Of a stretch of DNA of 64,000 bases, positions 42,044-50,340 are shown one piece after another. Each line of letters starts with the position of its first letter. The first letter of the stretch is position 1. This DNA comes from DASXTK01 sp050744325 (GTDB lineage Bacteria; Actinomycetota; Acidimicrobiia; Acidimicrobiales; VFJN01): assembly GCA_050744325.1 (NCBI GenBank), contig JBOGHK010000074.1:10733-74732 (forward strand), written 5' to 3'. A program made the position numbers and the translations under genes. Below the pieces are notes generated by a model. It did no database searches, was not told where the DNA came from, and saw only the letters and a list, made by a program, of their open reading frames with translations.

Positions 42044-42108
42044 GAGGCGATGGTGGTCGTATGCGACCACCAGGACCTCGTGCTGGTCTTCGCGACCACC
42101 ATCGCCCT
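42044..42108. terminator. Palindrome after the enoyl-CoA hydratase gene
   Basis: GGCGATGGTGGTCG (42046-42059) and CGACCACCATCGCC (42093-42106) are exact reverse complements, and the inner ACCAG/CTGGT pair extends a nested stem. It follows the minus-strand enoyl-CoA hydratase stop by 12 bases, as a terminator would. Confidence 0.6.
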
Positions 42109-42120
42109 CGGGAGCGAGGA

Positions 42121-43050
42121 TCACCAGCCTCGGAAGTCGGGCGGGCGGCGGTCGACGAAGGCCCGGACGCCCTCGCTCGCGTCGTGGGTCGCCATGTTCA
42201 GCTCCTGGGCGAGGGCTTCCTCGTCGAACGCGGTCGCCCGGTCGACGTCCAGCGAGCGGTTGACGAGCCGCTTGGCGAGGCCGATGGAGGCGGTCGGCGC
42301 CTGGGCGAGCCGGTCGGCCCACTCGGTGACTGCCGCGTCCAATCCCTCGGCCGGGACGACCCGGTTGACCAGGCCGAGCTGCTCGGCCCGGGCGGCCGAC
42401 ACGTCGTCACCGAAGAACATCAGCTCCTTGGCCCGCTGCAATCCCACCAGGCGGGGGAGGATCCAGGCGCCGCCGGCGTCGGGAACCAGACCCCGGCGCA
42501 CGAAGACCTCGATGAACCGGGCGTTCTCGCTCGCCACCACGAGGTCGCACGCCAGTGCGAGATGTGCGCCCAGCCCCGCTGCCGTCCCGTTGACCGCCGC
42601 GACGACGGGCTTCTCACAGTCGAGGACCGCGGCGATCAGGCGCTGCGCGCCCAGGCGGATCAGCCGGGCGACGTCGCCGAGCACCCGCTCCGGCGGAGCC
42701 TCGCTCGCGTCGGCCCCGCCGGCACCCCCGCTGGCCTCGGCGCTGTCGCCGCCGGTGTCCTGGCCGATGCCACCGGCCCCGGCGCTCCTGGGTCCGCGGA
42801 CCCGACCACCGGCCCGGAGGTCGGCACCGGTGCAGAAGTGCTTGCCCGTCCCCCGCACCACCACCACGCGCACGTCGACCCGTTCGCTTGCCTCGGCGAG
42901 CAGGTCGATGAGCCGGTTGCGCTGGTCGGGGGTCACGGCGTTCGCGGCCTCGGGCCGGTTGAGGGTGAGCCACAGCACGCCGCCCTCCAGCCGTGCGCTC
43001 AGCTGGTCGTCGAGTGGCCGCTCCTCCTGGTGCTCCGAGGCGTGTGCCAT
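42121..43050 (-). CDS. Enoyl-CoA hydratase/isomerase (crotonase) family protein
   Basis: 309 aa. Crotonase motifs: WLTLNRPEAANAVTPDQRN near 27, GKHFCTGADL near 69 (oxyanion half), and CEKPVVAAVNGTAAGLGAHL near 150 with FVRRGLVPDAGGAWILPRL near 187. Between the first oxyanion motif and the next helix is an insertion of about 40 residues rich in Gly, Ala, Ser and Asp that most family members lack. The second catalytic Glu position is uncertain. A TGACA-CTC-CGTCA operator lies 23 bases upstream of the start. Confidence 0.85.
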   Translation of the reverse strand: MAHASEHQEERPLDDQLSARLEGGVLWLTLNRPEAANAVTPDQRNRLIDLLAEASERVDVRVVVVRGTGKHFCTGADLRAGGRVRGPRSAGAGGIGQDTGGDSAEASGGAGGADASEAPPERVLGDVARLIRLGAQRLIAAVLDCEKPVVAAVNGTAAGLGAHLALACDLVVASENARFIEVFVRRGLVPDAGGAWILPRLVGLQRAKELMFFGDDVSAARAEQLGLVNRVVPAEGLDAAVTEWADRLAQAPTASIGLAKRLVNRSLDVDRATAFDEEALAQELNMATHDASEGVRAFVDRRPPDFRGW

Positions 43051-43072
43051 GACCCAGGAAGCTACCCCGAAC

Positions 43073-43087
43073 CTGACACTCCGTCAG
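43073..43087. promoter_or_regulatory. CoA-regulon palindrome, site 1
   Basis: CTGACACTCCGTCAG is a 15-bp near-palindrome, one base off the form found at 50113, 51708 and 61501. It lies 23-37 bases upstream of the enoyl-CoA hydratase ATG at 43050 and over the end of the HTH-gene coding region. A TetR-type repressor is the likely binder. Confidence 0.6.
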
Positions 43088-43848
43088 ACGACGTCGGCGA
43101 GCTCGGCGTCCTGCCAGATGTGCTCGAAACTCCTCAGGTACAGCTCGAACAACTCACCGAACGGCACCTGGCGCAGGTGGACCACCGGCGCATGCGCGGC
43201 CGGCAGCCCGTAGAGGTGTGAGTGCACCAGCATCTCGTCGTCGAACCGGTAGATCGAGTTGTAGAGCGTCGTGCGGTGCAGGCGGATCGTGATGCCGCTA
43301 TGGGTCGCCAGCGGACGGAAGTGGGCCTGGGCGCGGCGCATCTTGCCCATAAGGTCGTCGGCTCCGCCGCTCTCCTCGTCGCGTGCCCTGGCAGCCATGC
43401 TCGTCGGATCGCCCAGCAACAGCCGGACCTGGACGCCGGCCTCGGCCTTGTGGCGCAGGACCTTCACGATCTGCGGCTGCTGCTCGTACAGGAACAAGCC
43501 GGCGTACGCCAGCACCGAGATCCGCTGCGTCGCCCGACCCAGCAGCCGGCGCCACAGCTCGGGTGGCACCGACGACCGGTGGGGGTAGACGTTGGCCAGT
43601 TCGACGGCCACCGCTTCCTCGACTTCGTCCTCCTCGTCCTGCTCCTGTTCGAGGGTGACATTCGGCCACAGGTGCTCCTCCGAGGCGCCGAGGCTCGCAG
43701 CCAGGCGGGCACGGTGCCGTGGATAGGGAACCCGGTTCTGGGTGACCCAGCGCTCGACGGTCTTGGGGTCGACGTCGAGGTCGACGGCGACCGTCTCGGG
43801 GGTCATGCCCGCGGCCTGTAGCGCCTCACGCAGCCGATAGTTCGCCAT
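43084..43848 (-). CDS. Helix-turn-helix protein with DUF5919-like C-terminal domain
   Basis: 254 aa. Residues 1-65 form an XRE-like DNA-binding domain (LREALQAAGMTPETVAVDLD, VDPKTVERWVTQ). Residues about 90-250 match the actinobacterial domain usually labelled DUF5919 (YPHRSSVPPELWRRLLGRAT, LAYAGLFLYEQQPQIVKVLR, then VRLLLGDPTSMAARARDEES), which resembles a phospholipase D-like fold. An acidic run sits between the two. It is divergent from the hypothetical gene at 43973, with direct repeats in the gap. Confidence 0.75.
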   Translation of the reverse strand: MANYRLREALQAAGMTPETVAVDLDVDPKTVERWVTQNRVPYPRHRARLAASLGASEEHLWPNVTLEQEQDEEDEVEEAVAVELANVYPHRSSVPPELWRRLLGRATQRISVLAYAGLFLYEQQPQIVKVLRHKAEAGVQVRLLLGDPTSMAARARDEESGGADDLMGKMRRAQAHFRPLATHSGITIRLHRTTLYNSIYRFDDEMLVHSHLYGLPAAHAPVVHLRQVPFGELFELYLRSFEHIWQDAELADVV

Positions 43849-43906
43849 TCACGCCTCCGCCACCTCTCGAACTGCCATCTCACGAAGCGAGCTCTCGAAA
43901 CTACTC

Positions 43907-43948
43907 CGAGACGTCACAAGACATCCTGGAGACGTCCTGACTCGTCCC
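43907..43948. promoter_or_regulatory. 21-bp direct repeats between HTH and hypothetical genes
   Basis: GAGACGTC occurs at 43908-43915 and 43929-43936, exactly 21 bp (two helical turns) apart, within two related 21-bp units. TCTCGAA also occurs twice just to the left, near 43866 and 43894. The cluster is probably a binding site of the adjacent HTH protein. Confidence 0.4.
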
Positions 43949-43972
43949 TCGATCATCGCGGATCCTCCGGAC

Positions 43973-44635
43973 GTGAAAGCACAGCAGCGCCGGAACCGAG
44001 ACTCTCCTCCGCCGAAGCCCTACCGAGTGATCGCCGAGCGGGACGGCCATGGCTGGCGAGTCCGCGTCCACGGCGTCGGCGGGCCGGCGGGCGTGCACGC
44101 CCGCGACCTGTCCGACCTCGAGCCCCGGGTCCGCAAGCTCATCTGGAGCTACATCGGCACGCACCCCGCCGACATCGAGCTCGACGTCGAGATCCGCCTG
44201 CCTCCGGCGATCCAGCTGCGGCTCGACCTTGCGAGCCAGCTCTGCCAGGAGTCGAGCACCGAGATCGACGGCGCGATCGACGACATGGTCGACGCGCACT
44301 TCTCGGTCAGCGACATCAACCGCATCATCTGGTCCCGATGCGGGATGCCACGGCGGTTCATGATCACCAACGACGAGATCCTGCGCTACGGGCTGGAGCC
44401 ATTCCCCGACGCGCTCGGCGTCCGCTGGGACGACCACGGGCGGTTCATGACCGTGACCTGCCGGGACTGCGTCGAGGCGACGCGCAAGAGCTACGTCGAC
44501 GTCCCACCCGACGGCCAGAACGTCATCGTCTACGAGGGGCCGCTGGTCTGCGACTGCTGCGAGGAGGAGTACCGCCCGGCCCAACGGCCCTGCACGAGGA
44601 GCGATGGTTCCGACCAGGGCACGGCTCGCCAGTAG
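43973..44635 (+). CDS. Hypothetical protein with HicB-like N-terminus and C-terminal cysteine motif
   Basis: 220 aa from the GTG at 43973. The first 60 residues (YRVIAERDGHGWRVRVHGVG) resemble the beta-strand start of HicB-type partial RNase-H folds. A middle helical part (QLRLDLASQLCQESSTEIDG) follows. The C-terminal third has CRDC near 160 and CDCC near 192, possible zinc ligands. No toxin gene adjoins it, so a toxin-antitoxin role is not supported. Function unknown. Confidence 0.55.
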   Translation: MKAQQRRNRDSPPPKPYRVIAERDGHGWRVRVHGVGGPAGVHARDLSDLEPRVRKLIWSYIGTHPADIELDVEIRLPPAIQLRLDLASQLCQESSTEIDGAIDDMVDAHFSVSDINRIIWSRCGMPRRFMITNDEILRYGLEPFPDALGVRWDDHGRFMTVTCRDCVEATRKSYVDVPPDGQNVIVYEGPLVCDCCEEEYRPAQRPCTRSDGSDQGTARQ

Positions 44636-44647
44636 GGTGGGCCGGCG

Positions 44648-45184
44648 ATGGACTACGCGCCTACCGCTGACGACTTCAACGTGGCGATCCTGCTGCTGCG
44701 ACTGGTGGTCGGCCCGACGATCGCATTCCACGGCTACGCGAAGATCTTCCGGGGTGGTCGGTTGGCCGGCACCGCAGGTTGGTTCAACTCGATCGGCATG
44801 CGGCCCGGCGACGTCCACGCCCGAATGGCCGCCGGGGGCGAGCTGCTCACCGGTGCCTGCTTCACGCTCGGCTTGATGACCACGTTCGCGGGACTGGGCA
44901 TCGTCGGGCTGATGACCGTCGCCTTCTGGACGGTGCATCGCGGTCACGGCCTGCTCGTGGTCGGCAACGGCTGGGAATACAACCTGGTGCTCGGCGCGGT
45001 CGGCGTGACCCTGGCCATGCTCGGCCCTGGGCGCTGGAGCCTCGACAACGCCCTCGGCATCGACCTCAACGGCGGGCTCGGCTTCGCGGTCAGCTTGATC
45101 GGTGGGGTCGCGGTGGCAGCCGCGCTGCTGGCGGCGGCCTACAAGCCGCCGGTCCCGGCCGAGAACGAGCCGGCGGACGCCTGA
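44648..45184 (+). CDS. DoxX family membrane protein
   Basis: 178 aa with four hydrophobic segments. The DoxX signature is LLLRLVVGPTIAFHGYAKIF near 15, then GWFNSIGMRPGDVHARMAAG near 44. Related proteins are linked to redox or sulfur metabolism in the membrane, but no specific activity follows from sequence. It starts 12 bp after the hypothetical gene and may share its transcript. Confidence 0.8.
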   Translation: MDYAPTADDFNVAILLLRLVVGPTIAFHGYAKIFRGGRLAGTAGWFNSIGMRPGDVHARMAAGGELLTGACFTLGLMTTFAGLGIVGLMTVAFWTVHRGHGLLVVGNGWEYNLVLGAVGVTLAMLGPGRWSLDNALGIDLNGGLGFAVSLIGGVAVAAALLAAAYKPPVPAENEPADA

Positions 45185-45201
45185 GCGACGCGGCGCCTAG
45201 A

Positions 45202-46335
45202 TCACCCGTCGAGTACGTCGGCGGCGATGAGTTCCTCCAGGTAGCGGTCGTTCCACCACCCGATCTGCACCGCCTTCGCCCGGCGGAAGTACAGCTGGAT
45301 GTCGTACTCCAGCGTGAACCCCACACCGCCGAAGATCTGCTGGGCGGTCGCGGTCAGGTCCCGGAACATCTGGCCCGCGAACAGCTTGGCCATCGGCGCC
45401 AGCCGCGCCACCGAGCGGCCCATGGACCGTGCCCACGCCGCCTCGTGGACCAGCGTCCTGGCGCCGTCGAGCTCGGTCTGGCGGTCGGCCAGGTAGTGGG
45501 CGATGGCCTGGAAGGCGCCGAGGGGCTTGCCGAACTGCTCGCGGTCCTTCGCGTACTGGACGGTGATCTCCTGGGCGTAGGTGGCCGCGCCGACGATCCA
45601 GGCCGCGAGCAGGATCAGCGCGTCGTCACGCGTCGTCTCCCAGGCGACCCAGCCCGAGCCGGCGGCGCCGACGACGCCGGCCGAGGCGACCGGGACGTGG
45701 TCGAGGTCGACGCGGTACTGGGTGTCCGACGCGACCGAGTGCTGCTGGGTCAGGGTCACGCCCGAGGCAGCGGGGTCGACCAGGAACACCCCGATGTCGG
45801 TCGGCTGGTCGCCCGTGCGGGCCAGCACCACCAAGCGGGCCGCGCTCGACGCGAACGCCACGTGGCGCTTGGTGCCCGACAAGTCGTAGCCGCCGGCACG
45901 GTCGGGGACGGCACGGGCCTGGATGCCGAGGGGGCCGAAGCCGCTGTCGGGCTCGAGCCACGCCGGGGTGAGGATCGCATCGCCGGCGACCAGCCGGGGC
46001 AGCCACTCCTGCTTCTGGGCCTCGGTCGCACCGGCGGCCAGCAGGCGGGCGCTGATCACGCTGGAGACGAGGTGGGGGGTCGGCGCGAGCGCCCGCCCCA
46101 GCTCCTCGTAGAGCACCACCCCGTCGAGGGCGGTCATGGCCACGCCCCCGAAGGCCTCGGGCACCAACAGGCCGAGGAGGTCGAGGTCGGCGAGCTTCTT
46201 CCACAGGTCGGCCGGGTAGCCGCCCGGGTCGTCCTCCATCTCGCGCACCACGGTGAGCGGGCTGTGCTCCGCGCACAGCCCTCGTACGACCTCGCGGAGC
46301 ATGTCCTGCTCCTGGCTGAAGGTGAGATCAAGCAA
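45202..46335 (-). CDS. Acyl-CoA dehydrogenase
   Basis: 377 aa from the TTG at 46335, chosen because GAGGAGGAG lies seven bases upstream and LDLTFSQEQDMLREVVRGL matches the usual first helix; an in-frame ATG at 46374 has no such support. Core features: LGLLVPEAFGGVAMTALDGV near 66, FGPLGIQARAVP (FAD loop), TKRHVAFASSAARLVVLART near 150, and IQYAKDREQFGKPLGAFQAI near 250 in the C-terminal domain. It is the last gene of a minus-strand group with MaoC, CoA transferase and another acyl-CoA dehydrogenase, so it likely forms a heterodimer or acts in one CoA-thioester degradation route. Confidence 0.9.
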   Translation of the reverse strand: MLDLTFSQEQDMLREVVRGLCAEHSPLTVVREMEDDPGGYPADLWKKLADLDLLGLLVPEAFGGVAMTALDGVVLYEELGRALAPTPHLVSSVISARLLAAGATEAQKQEWLPRLVAGDAILTPAWLEPDSGFGPLGIQARAVPDRAGGYDLSGTKRHVAFASSAARLVVLARTGDQPTDIGVFLVDPAASGVTLTQQHSVASDTQYRVDLDHVPVASAGVVGAAGSGWVAWETTRDDALILLAAWIVGAATYAQEITVQYAKDREQFGKPLGAFQAIAHYLADRQTELDGARTLVHEAAWARSMGRSVARLAPMAKLFAGQMFRDLTATAQQIFGGVGFTLEYDIQLYFRRAKAVQIGWWNDRYLEELIAADVLDG

Positions 46336-46404
46336 GGTCGCTCCTCCTCGTTCCGCCCGCCTCGACCGCGCCATCCGGGACCGAGCGCGGGCAGGTCCGC
46401 ATGG

Positions 46405-47556
46405 TCAGGGACGCCACTGGTCGCCCCGTCGGCGCCACGGGTTGTCGTCGGGCGCGGTGGGTAGCGCCAGCCGGGCGGTGCAGGTGGTGCAGCGGCGTCG
46501 CGGGCCCCGGCCCGCGGCGTGGAGCTCGATGGTCACGTCGGCCCATCCGCAGCCGGTGTCGTCGACGCCGACCCCGTCGACCGCGCCGGTGAAGGTCATC
46601 GCGTCGCGCGGGAAGATCGAGTCGCGCATCCGGAACCGCAAGCGCCCGATCCGCCCTCGGGGGCCGGTCCAGTCGGTCAGGTAGCGCTCGAACCAGGCCT
46701 GCTGGTTGGGGGTGTTGAGGAAGATGTCGGCGGTGCCGTTGCGGTTGACCGCGAAGTCCATGTCGTGGTGCATGGGCCGCCAGTCACGGGTGGCCAACGC
46801 TCCGAGCACGACCGTGGTCGCGGTCACCTCGTGCCGCAGCGCCGGCAGGGTGTGGCCGGGCTGAACCTGCGGCAGGAGAACTGCCGGGCCCCGCTCGCCG
46901 GGAGCCCTGCCCGCGGTCGCCTCGACAGTGAAGCTCGGCCCGGATGCATCCGCGGCACTCACCGCTGACGGCGGATCTGTGGCCGCCGCCGTCTCTCTGG
47001 CTGGCGTTGCGGCTGGCGGGATCGTCGTCGCTGGTGCGTCCGAGGCCGCGGTCGCCTCCCGGCGGTAGCCGAAGCCGGTGAAGATCTCGGTGCCGACGAG
47101 GTCGCCGTGCTGGTTGCGGTAGTCCACGTCGATGACCCAGAACCGGCCGGTGCCGAGCTTGGTGGTCTTCGGGTCGCTGACCGAGCGCAGGACCTCGGAC
47201 GTGCTGATGACGTCGCCCGGCCGCACCGGATCGTGGAACACGGTCACGCTGTCGGTCATCACCGCCTCGGGCAGGCCTAGCCGGTCCTTGAGCTCGAAGT
47301 GGGTCGGCAGCGGATTGCGAGGCTCGCCTTGGCCGGGCTCCCAGAAGTGGGGCCGGAACCACAGCGACAACGTGGTCGGCGGAGCGATCGGCCCGTCGGT
47401 CAGCTCGGCGGCCACCTCGTCGTCCCAGAACAGGGGGTTGCCGTTCTCGACCGACGCCAGCAAGGTCCACAGGTAGCCGCGCTCGACGGGGAAGTTGGCG
47501 GTCTGACCGTGGCGTTCCTGCCCGATCCAGCGCCCGACGTCGGCCGGAATGCTCAC
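46405..47556 (-). CDS. MaoC/FAS1-like dehydratase, double hot-dog
   Basis: 383 aa. Residues about 10-170 are a FAS1-type MaoC N-terminal domain (IGQERHGQTANFPVERGYLW, PPTTLSLWFRPHFWEP). Residues about 235-340 are a second hot-dog (VLLPQVQPGHTLPALRHEVT, then TRDWRPMHHDMDFAVNRNGT), with the D-x4-H hydratase-like pair in DWRPMHH. A Pro/Ala/Thr-rich linker of about 55 residues joins them. Such proteins hydrate enoyl-CoA, often as partners in steroid or aromatic-acid catabolism. It lies in the acyl-CoA dehydrogenase/CoA-transferase group. Confidence 0.85.
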   Translation of the reverse strand: MSIPADVGRWIGQERHGQTANFPVERGYLWTLLASVENGNPLFWDDEVAAELTDGPIAPPTTLSLWFRPHFWEPGQGEPRNPLPTHFELKDRLGLPEAVMTDSVTVFHDPVRPGDVISTSEVLRSVSDPKTTKLGTGRFWVIDVDYRNQHGDLVGTEIFTGFGYRREATAASDAPATTIPPAATPARETAAATDPPSAVSAADASGPSFTVEATAGRAPGERGPAVLLPQVQPGHTLPALRHEVTATTVVLGALATRDWRPMHHDMDFAVNRNGTADIFLNTPNQQAWFERYLTDWTGPRGRIGRLRFRMRDSIFPRDAMTFTGAVDGVGVDDTGCGWADVTIELHAAGRGPRRRCTTCTARLALPTAPDDNPWRRRGDQWRP

Positions 47557-47582
47557 GCCCTTGCACCCTCCCGTCGGTCCAG

Positions 47583-47691
47583 CCCGAGGCGATAGCGCAC
47601 GGTGCCGGGCGGGCGAGGTGATAGCGCACGGTTTCCGTTCGCTATCGCCTCGGCCTTGCCGGCACGTTCGCCATCGCCTCGGGTCACGCGA
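47583..47691. repeat. Nested palindromes between CoA-transferase and MaoC genes
   Basis: The motif GAGGCGATAGCG or a close variant occurs at about 47585 and 47614 (GAGGTGATAGCG), and its reverse complement CGCTATCGCCTC at about 47640 and CGCCATCGCCTC at about 47669. The inner and outer copies form two nested stems of 14-20 bp. They fill nearly the whole 127-bp gap downstream of the CoA-transferase stop. Confidence 0.75.
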
Positions 47692-48856
47692 CCACCCCGT
47701 CGGCTCGAAGGGCTGCGATCTCCTGGGACGAGTAGCCCACCTCGGCCAGCAGGAGGTCGGTGGCGGTGGCCGCCGGGTCGGACAGCTCGACGACCCCGTG
47801 GCTCCCAGGTGCCGGCAGCGTGCTGCCCGCCAGGACCGGGCCGAGCTGGCGGAAGCTGCCGCGCGCAGGGTGCTTCGCCTCGATCACCGCGCCCCGCGCC
47901 GCGAACTGAGGATCGTCCACGACTTCGGCGACGTCGTTGACCGGTGCCACGCAGGTATCGGCGTCGGCCAGCTCGGTGACCCACTGGTCGCGCTCCTGGG
48001 TGACAAACACCGCTCGCAGGTCGGCGCGGATGGCGTCCTGGGCGTCGTCGTCCATCTGGCGCTCGATCCAGTGGTCGAGCCCGATCGCCCGGCACAGGTT
48101 GGCCCAGAAGGCCGGTTCGATCGCGGCGACCGCCAACCACTGCCGGTCGCGGGTCGGGTAGATGCCGTAGCAGGCATACCGCCCGGTGAGGATGTTGTGT
48201 CCCGGCCCGGGCAGCTCACCCGTGGCCAGGTACTCGTCGACGTACAGCGCCAGCATCCACGCCACCCCGTCGGTCACGGCGACGTCGAGGTAGCGGCCCT
48301 CGCCGGATCGTTCCCGGTCGAACAGCGCGGCCAGGATCGCGGCCGCGGCATGCAGACCGCCGGCGGCGATGTCGGCGACCGTGGCCCCCGGCAACGTCGG
48401 GGCGCCGTCGACGTCGCGTCCGGAGGTGTGGAGGAACCCGCCGATCGCCAGGTAGTTCAGGTCGTGGCCAGCCCGTGCCGCGTAGGGGCCCTCCTGGCCG
48501 TAGCCGCTGGTCGAGCAGTAGACGACCGGCGGGTTGACCGCCCGGACCGCGGCGAAGTCCACGCCGAGCCGACCGGCCACGCCTGGGCGGAAGCTCTCCA
48601 CCACCACGTCCGCCGTCTCGGCCAGCCGGAGGAAAGCGGCGTGACCGGCGGGGGATCGCAGGTCGATCGTGGCCCGCCGCATGCCCCGGTGCCCGCTGTA
48701 CGCATGGAAGGCCAGCTGGTGCCCTGTCGCCCGGGGGGCCAGGACCTTCACGACGTCGGCCCCATAGTCCGCGAGCACCCGGGTGCAGCGGGTCGCCGGT
48801 CCCACGGCCGACAGGTCCAGCACCCGGACGCCCGAGAGCATGCCCATCAGGGCCAC
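47684..48856 (-). CDS. CaiB/BaiF family CoA transferase (type III)
   Basis: 390 aa from the GTG at 48856; ATGs at 48847 and 48841 are close alternatives. Family motifs: GVRVLDLSAVGPATRCTRVL, LADYGADVVKV, then PPVVYCSTSGYGQEGPYAAR followed by AGHDLNYLAIGG, where the Asp is the catalytic residue near 143. It moves CoA from one acyl-CoA to a free acid without ATP. Position between two acyl-CoA dehydrogenases and MaoC suggests activation of a catabolic acid or racemisation of a 2-methylacyl-CoA (the related Mcr/AMACR activity). Confidence 0.92.
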   Translation of the reverse strand: MALMGMLSGVRVLDLSAVGPATRCTRVLADYGADVVKVLAPRATGHQLAFHAYSGHRGMRRATIDLRSPAGHAAFLRLAETADVVVESFRPGVAGRLGVDFAAVRAVNPPVVYCSTSGYGQEGPYAARAGHDLNYLAIGGFLHTSGRDVDGAPTLPGATVADIAAGGLHAAAAILAALFDRERSGEGRYLDVAVTDGVAWMLALYVDEYLATGELPGPGHNILTGRYACYGIYPTRDRQWLAVAAIEPAFWANLCRAIGLDHWIERQMDDDAQDAIRADLRAVFVTQERDQWVTELADADTCVAPVNDVAEVVDDPQFAARGAVIEAKHPARGSFRQLGPVLAGSTLPAPGSHGVVELSDPAATATDLLLAEVGYSSQEIAALRADGVVA

Positions 48857-48902
48857 CCGACGTCCGCGGGTCGCTGGTGTCCAGGTCCGCAGAACGTGCC
48901 CA

Positions 48903-50084
48903 TCAGAAGTTCTTGGGGAGGCCGAGCTTGCGGGTGGCGATGATGTTCTTCTGCACCTCCGACGTGCCGCCGCCGATCGTGTCGATGACCGTGTAGCGGT
49001 AGGTCGACTCGGCTCGCCCGCCCATCGGCGCGTCCTCGGTGCCTACCCGCAGCTGGCAGCCGGGCCCGCCGACGTCCATCGACGCGTCGGCGACCCGTCG
49101 TGAGTGCTCGGTGGCCCACAGCTTGTACTCCGACGCCTCGCTGCGGGGCGGGTCGCCGCCGGCGAGCGATTCGTGGACGAACCGCAACCCCAACAGCCGA
49201 CCGACCTCGCCGTGGGTGACCAGCTGGGCGATGCGCTGGCGGACCACCGGGTCGTCCCGCAGTGGCGCACCGTCGCGCTGGGCCGTGCGGACGTGGTCGA
49301 CCAGGATCTGCAGCCGGGCGTCGATCTGGGACGAGGTGAACATCGTGAACCGCTCGAGGTCGAGCGCCTGCGCGATGTACTGGAAGCCGCGGTTCAGTGC
49401 GCCGACCACGTAGTCGTCGTGGACGAACACGTCGTCGAAGAACACCTCGTTGGTGCGCTCGTCGCCCATGGTCCAGATCGGCACGATGGTCAGGCCCGGG
49501 TGGTCCATCGGCACCAGGAACAGGGTGATCCCGTGGTGCTTGGGGGCGTCGGGATCGGTGCGCGCGCCGACCCAGTACCACTCGGCGAAGTGCGCGGACG
49601 TGGTCCAGGTCTTCTGGCCGTTGAGCACCCAGCCCTCGCCGTCGCGGGTCGCCTTGAGTTGCATCGACGCGGCGTCGGAACCGGCGTTGGGCTCGGAGTA
49701 GCCGACAGCGAACTCCACCTCGTTGCGCAGGATCTTGGGCAGGAACTCGGCCTTGAGCTTGTCCGAGCCGTGGCGGATCAGGGTCTTGCCGATGATGCCG
49801 ATTCCCTTGCCGATCTGCGGCGCACCCCGACGGGCGAGGGACTCGTTGAGCAGGTACTCGTAGACCCCGTCGCCTTCCTGGCCGCCGTACTCCTTGGGCC
49901 AGGTCATGCCCAGCCATCCCTGAGCGCCGAGCTCGGCCATGAAGGCCCGCCGTTCGGGGGTGTCGCAGATCTGGGCCATGTTCTCGCGGGACGGGTCCAT
50001 CACCGCGGGGTCGGCGTGGTCGTCGAGGAACTGCTCGACCTCGGCGAGAAACCGCTGCTGGTCCTCGGAGAACTCGAAGTCCAT
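48903..50084 (-). CDS. Acyl-CoA dehydrogenase, first gene of the CoA operon
   Basis: 393 aa from the ATG at 50084 (DFEFSEDQQRFLAEVEQFLD), with GGAGGG upstream; a GTG at 50102 is in frame. Motifs: GMTWPKEYGGQEGDGVYEYL near 54, FAVGYSEPNAGSDAASMQL near 122, GQKTWTTSAHFAEWYWVGAR near 152 and the C-terminal IDTIGGGTSEVQKNIIATRK. It starts a minus-strand run of four CoA genes. The palindrome CTGACGCCCCGTCAG lies 29 bases upstream, so the unit is probably under the shared repressor. Confidence 0.93.
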   Translation of the reverse strand: MDFEFSEDQQRFLAEVEQFLDDHADPAVMDPSRENMAQICDTPERRAFMAELGAQGWLGMTWPKEYGGQEGDGVYEYLLNESLARRGAPQIGKGIGIIGKTLIRHGSDKLKAEFLPKILRNEVEFAVGYSEPNAGSDAASMQLKATRDGEGWVLNGQKTWTTSAHFAEWYWVGARTDPDAPKHHGITLFLVPMDHPGLTIVPIWTMGDERTNEVFFDDVFVHDDYVVGALNRGFQYIAQALDLERFTMFTSSQIDARLQILVDHVRTAQRDGAPLRDDPVVRQRIAQLVTHGEVGRLLGLRFVHESLAGGDPPRSEASEYKLWATEHSRRVADASMDVGGPGCQLRVGTEDAPMGGRAESTYRYTVIDTIGGGTSEVQKNIIATRKLGLPKNF

Positions 50085-50112
50085 AGAAGGCCTACCCTCC
50101 ACCCAACAAAAC

Positions 50113-50127
50113 CTGACGCCCCGTCAG
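50113..50127. promoter_or_regulatory. CoA-regulon palindrome, site 2
   Basis: CTGACGCCCCGTCAG, a perfect 6-bp-arm palindrome around three bases, 29-43 bases upstream of the acyl-CoA dehydrogenase ATG at 50084. It is the same sequence as site 3 over 13 bases. Confidence 0.7.
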
Positions 50128-50222
50128 ATTACGCAGAGCAAGTCAAAACCCGCCAGTAGGACCCCACCGCGAGGCGCAAGTCGCGCACGAGTGAGGCAGT
50201 GGCGGGGGGTGCGGGGGGCAGA

Positions 50223-50340
50223 GGCTCCGCCGGAGCCCCCGCCGTCGCTCGAGCCGGCTCCGCCGGTCGATCGACAGGCAGTGAGTGCCGCCGAAGGGCG
50301 GCGCCTCAAGACTCGTCGTCGAAGGTTTCCTTCGACGACG
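50223..50340 (-). terminator. Hairpins at the 3' end of murA
   Basis: Three stems follow in order along the minus-strand transcript: CGTCGTCGAAGG/CCTTCGACGACG around TTT (50314-50340, inside the last murA codons), GCCGCC/GGCGGC around four bases (50287-50302, right after the stop) and GGCTCC/GGAGCC (50223-50237). The second is the likeliest terminator. The 178-bp gap to the CoA operon contains nothing else coding. Confidence 0.6.

Noticed and set aside
43973..44635. Toxin-antitoxin role for the HicB-like hypothetical protein
   Set aside because: No HicA-size partner ORF adjoins it and the protein is longer than antitoxins of that family.
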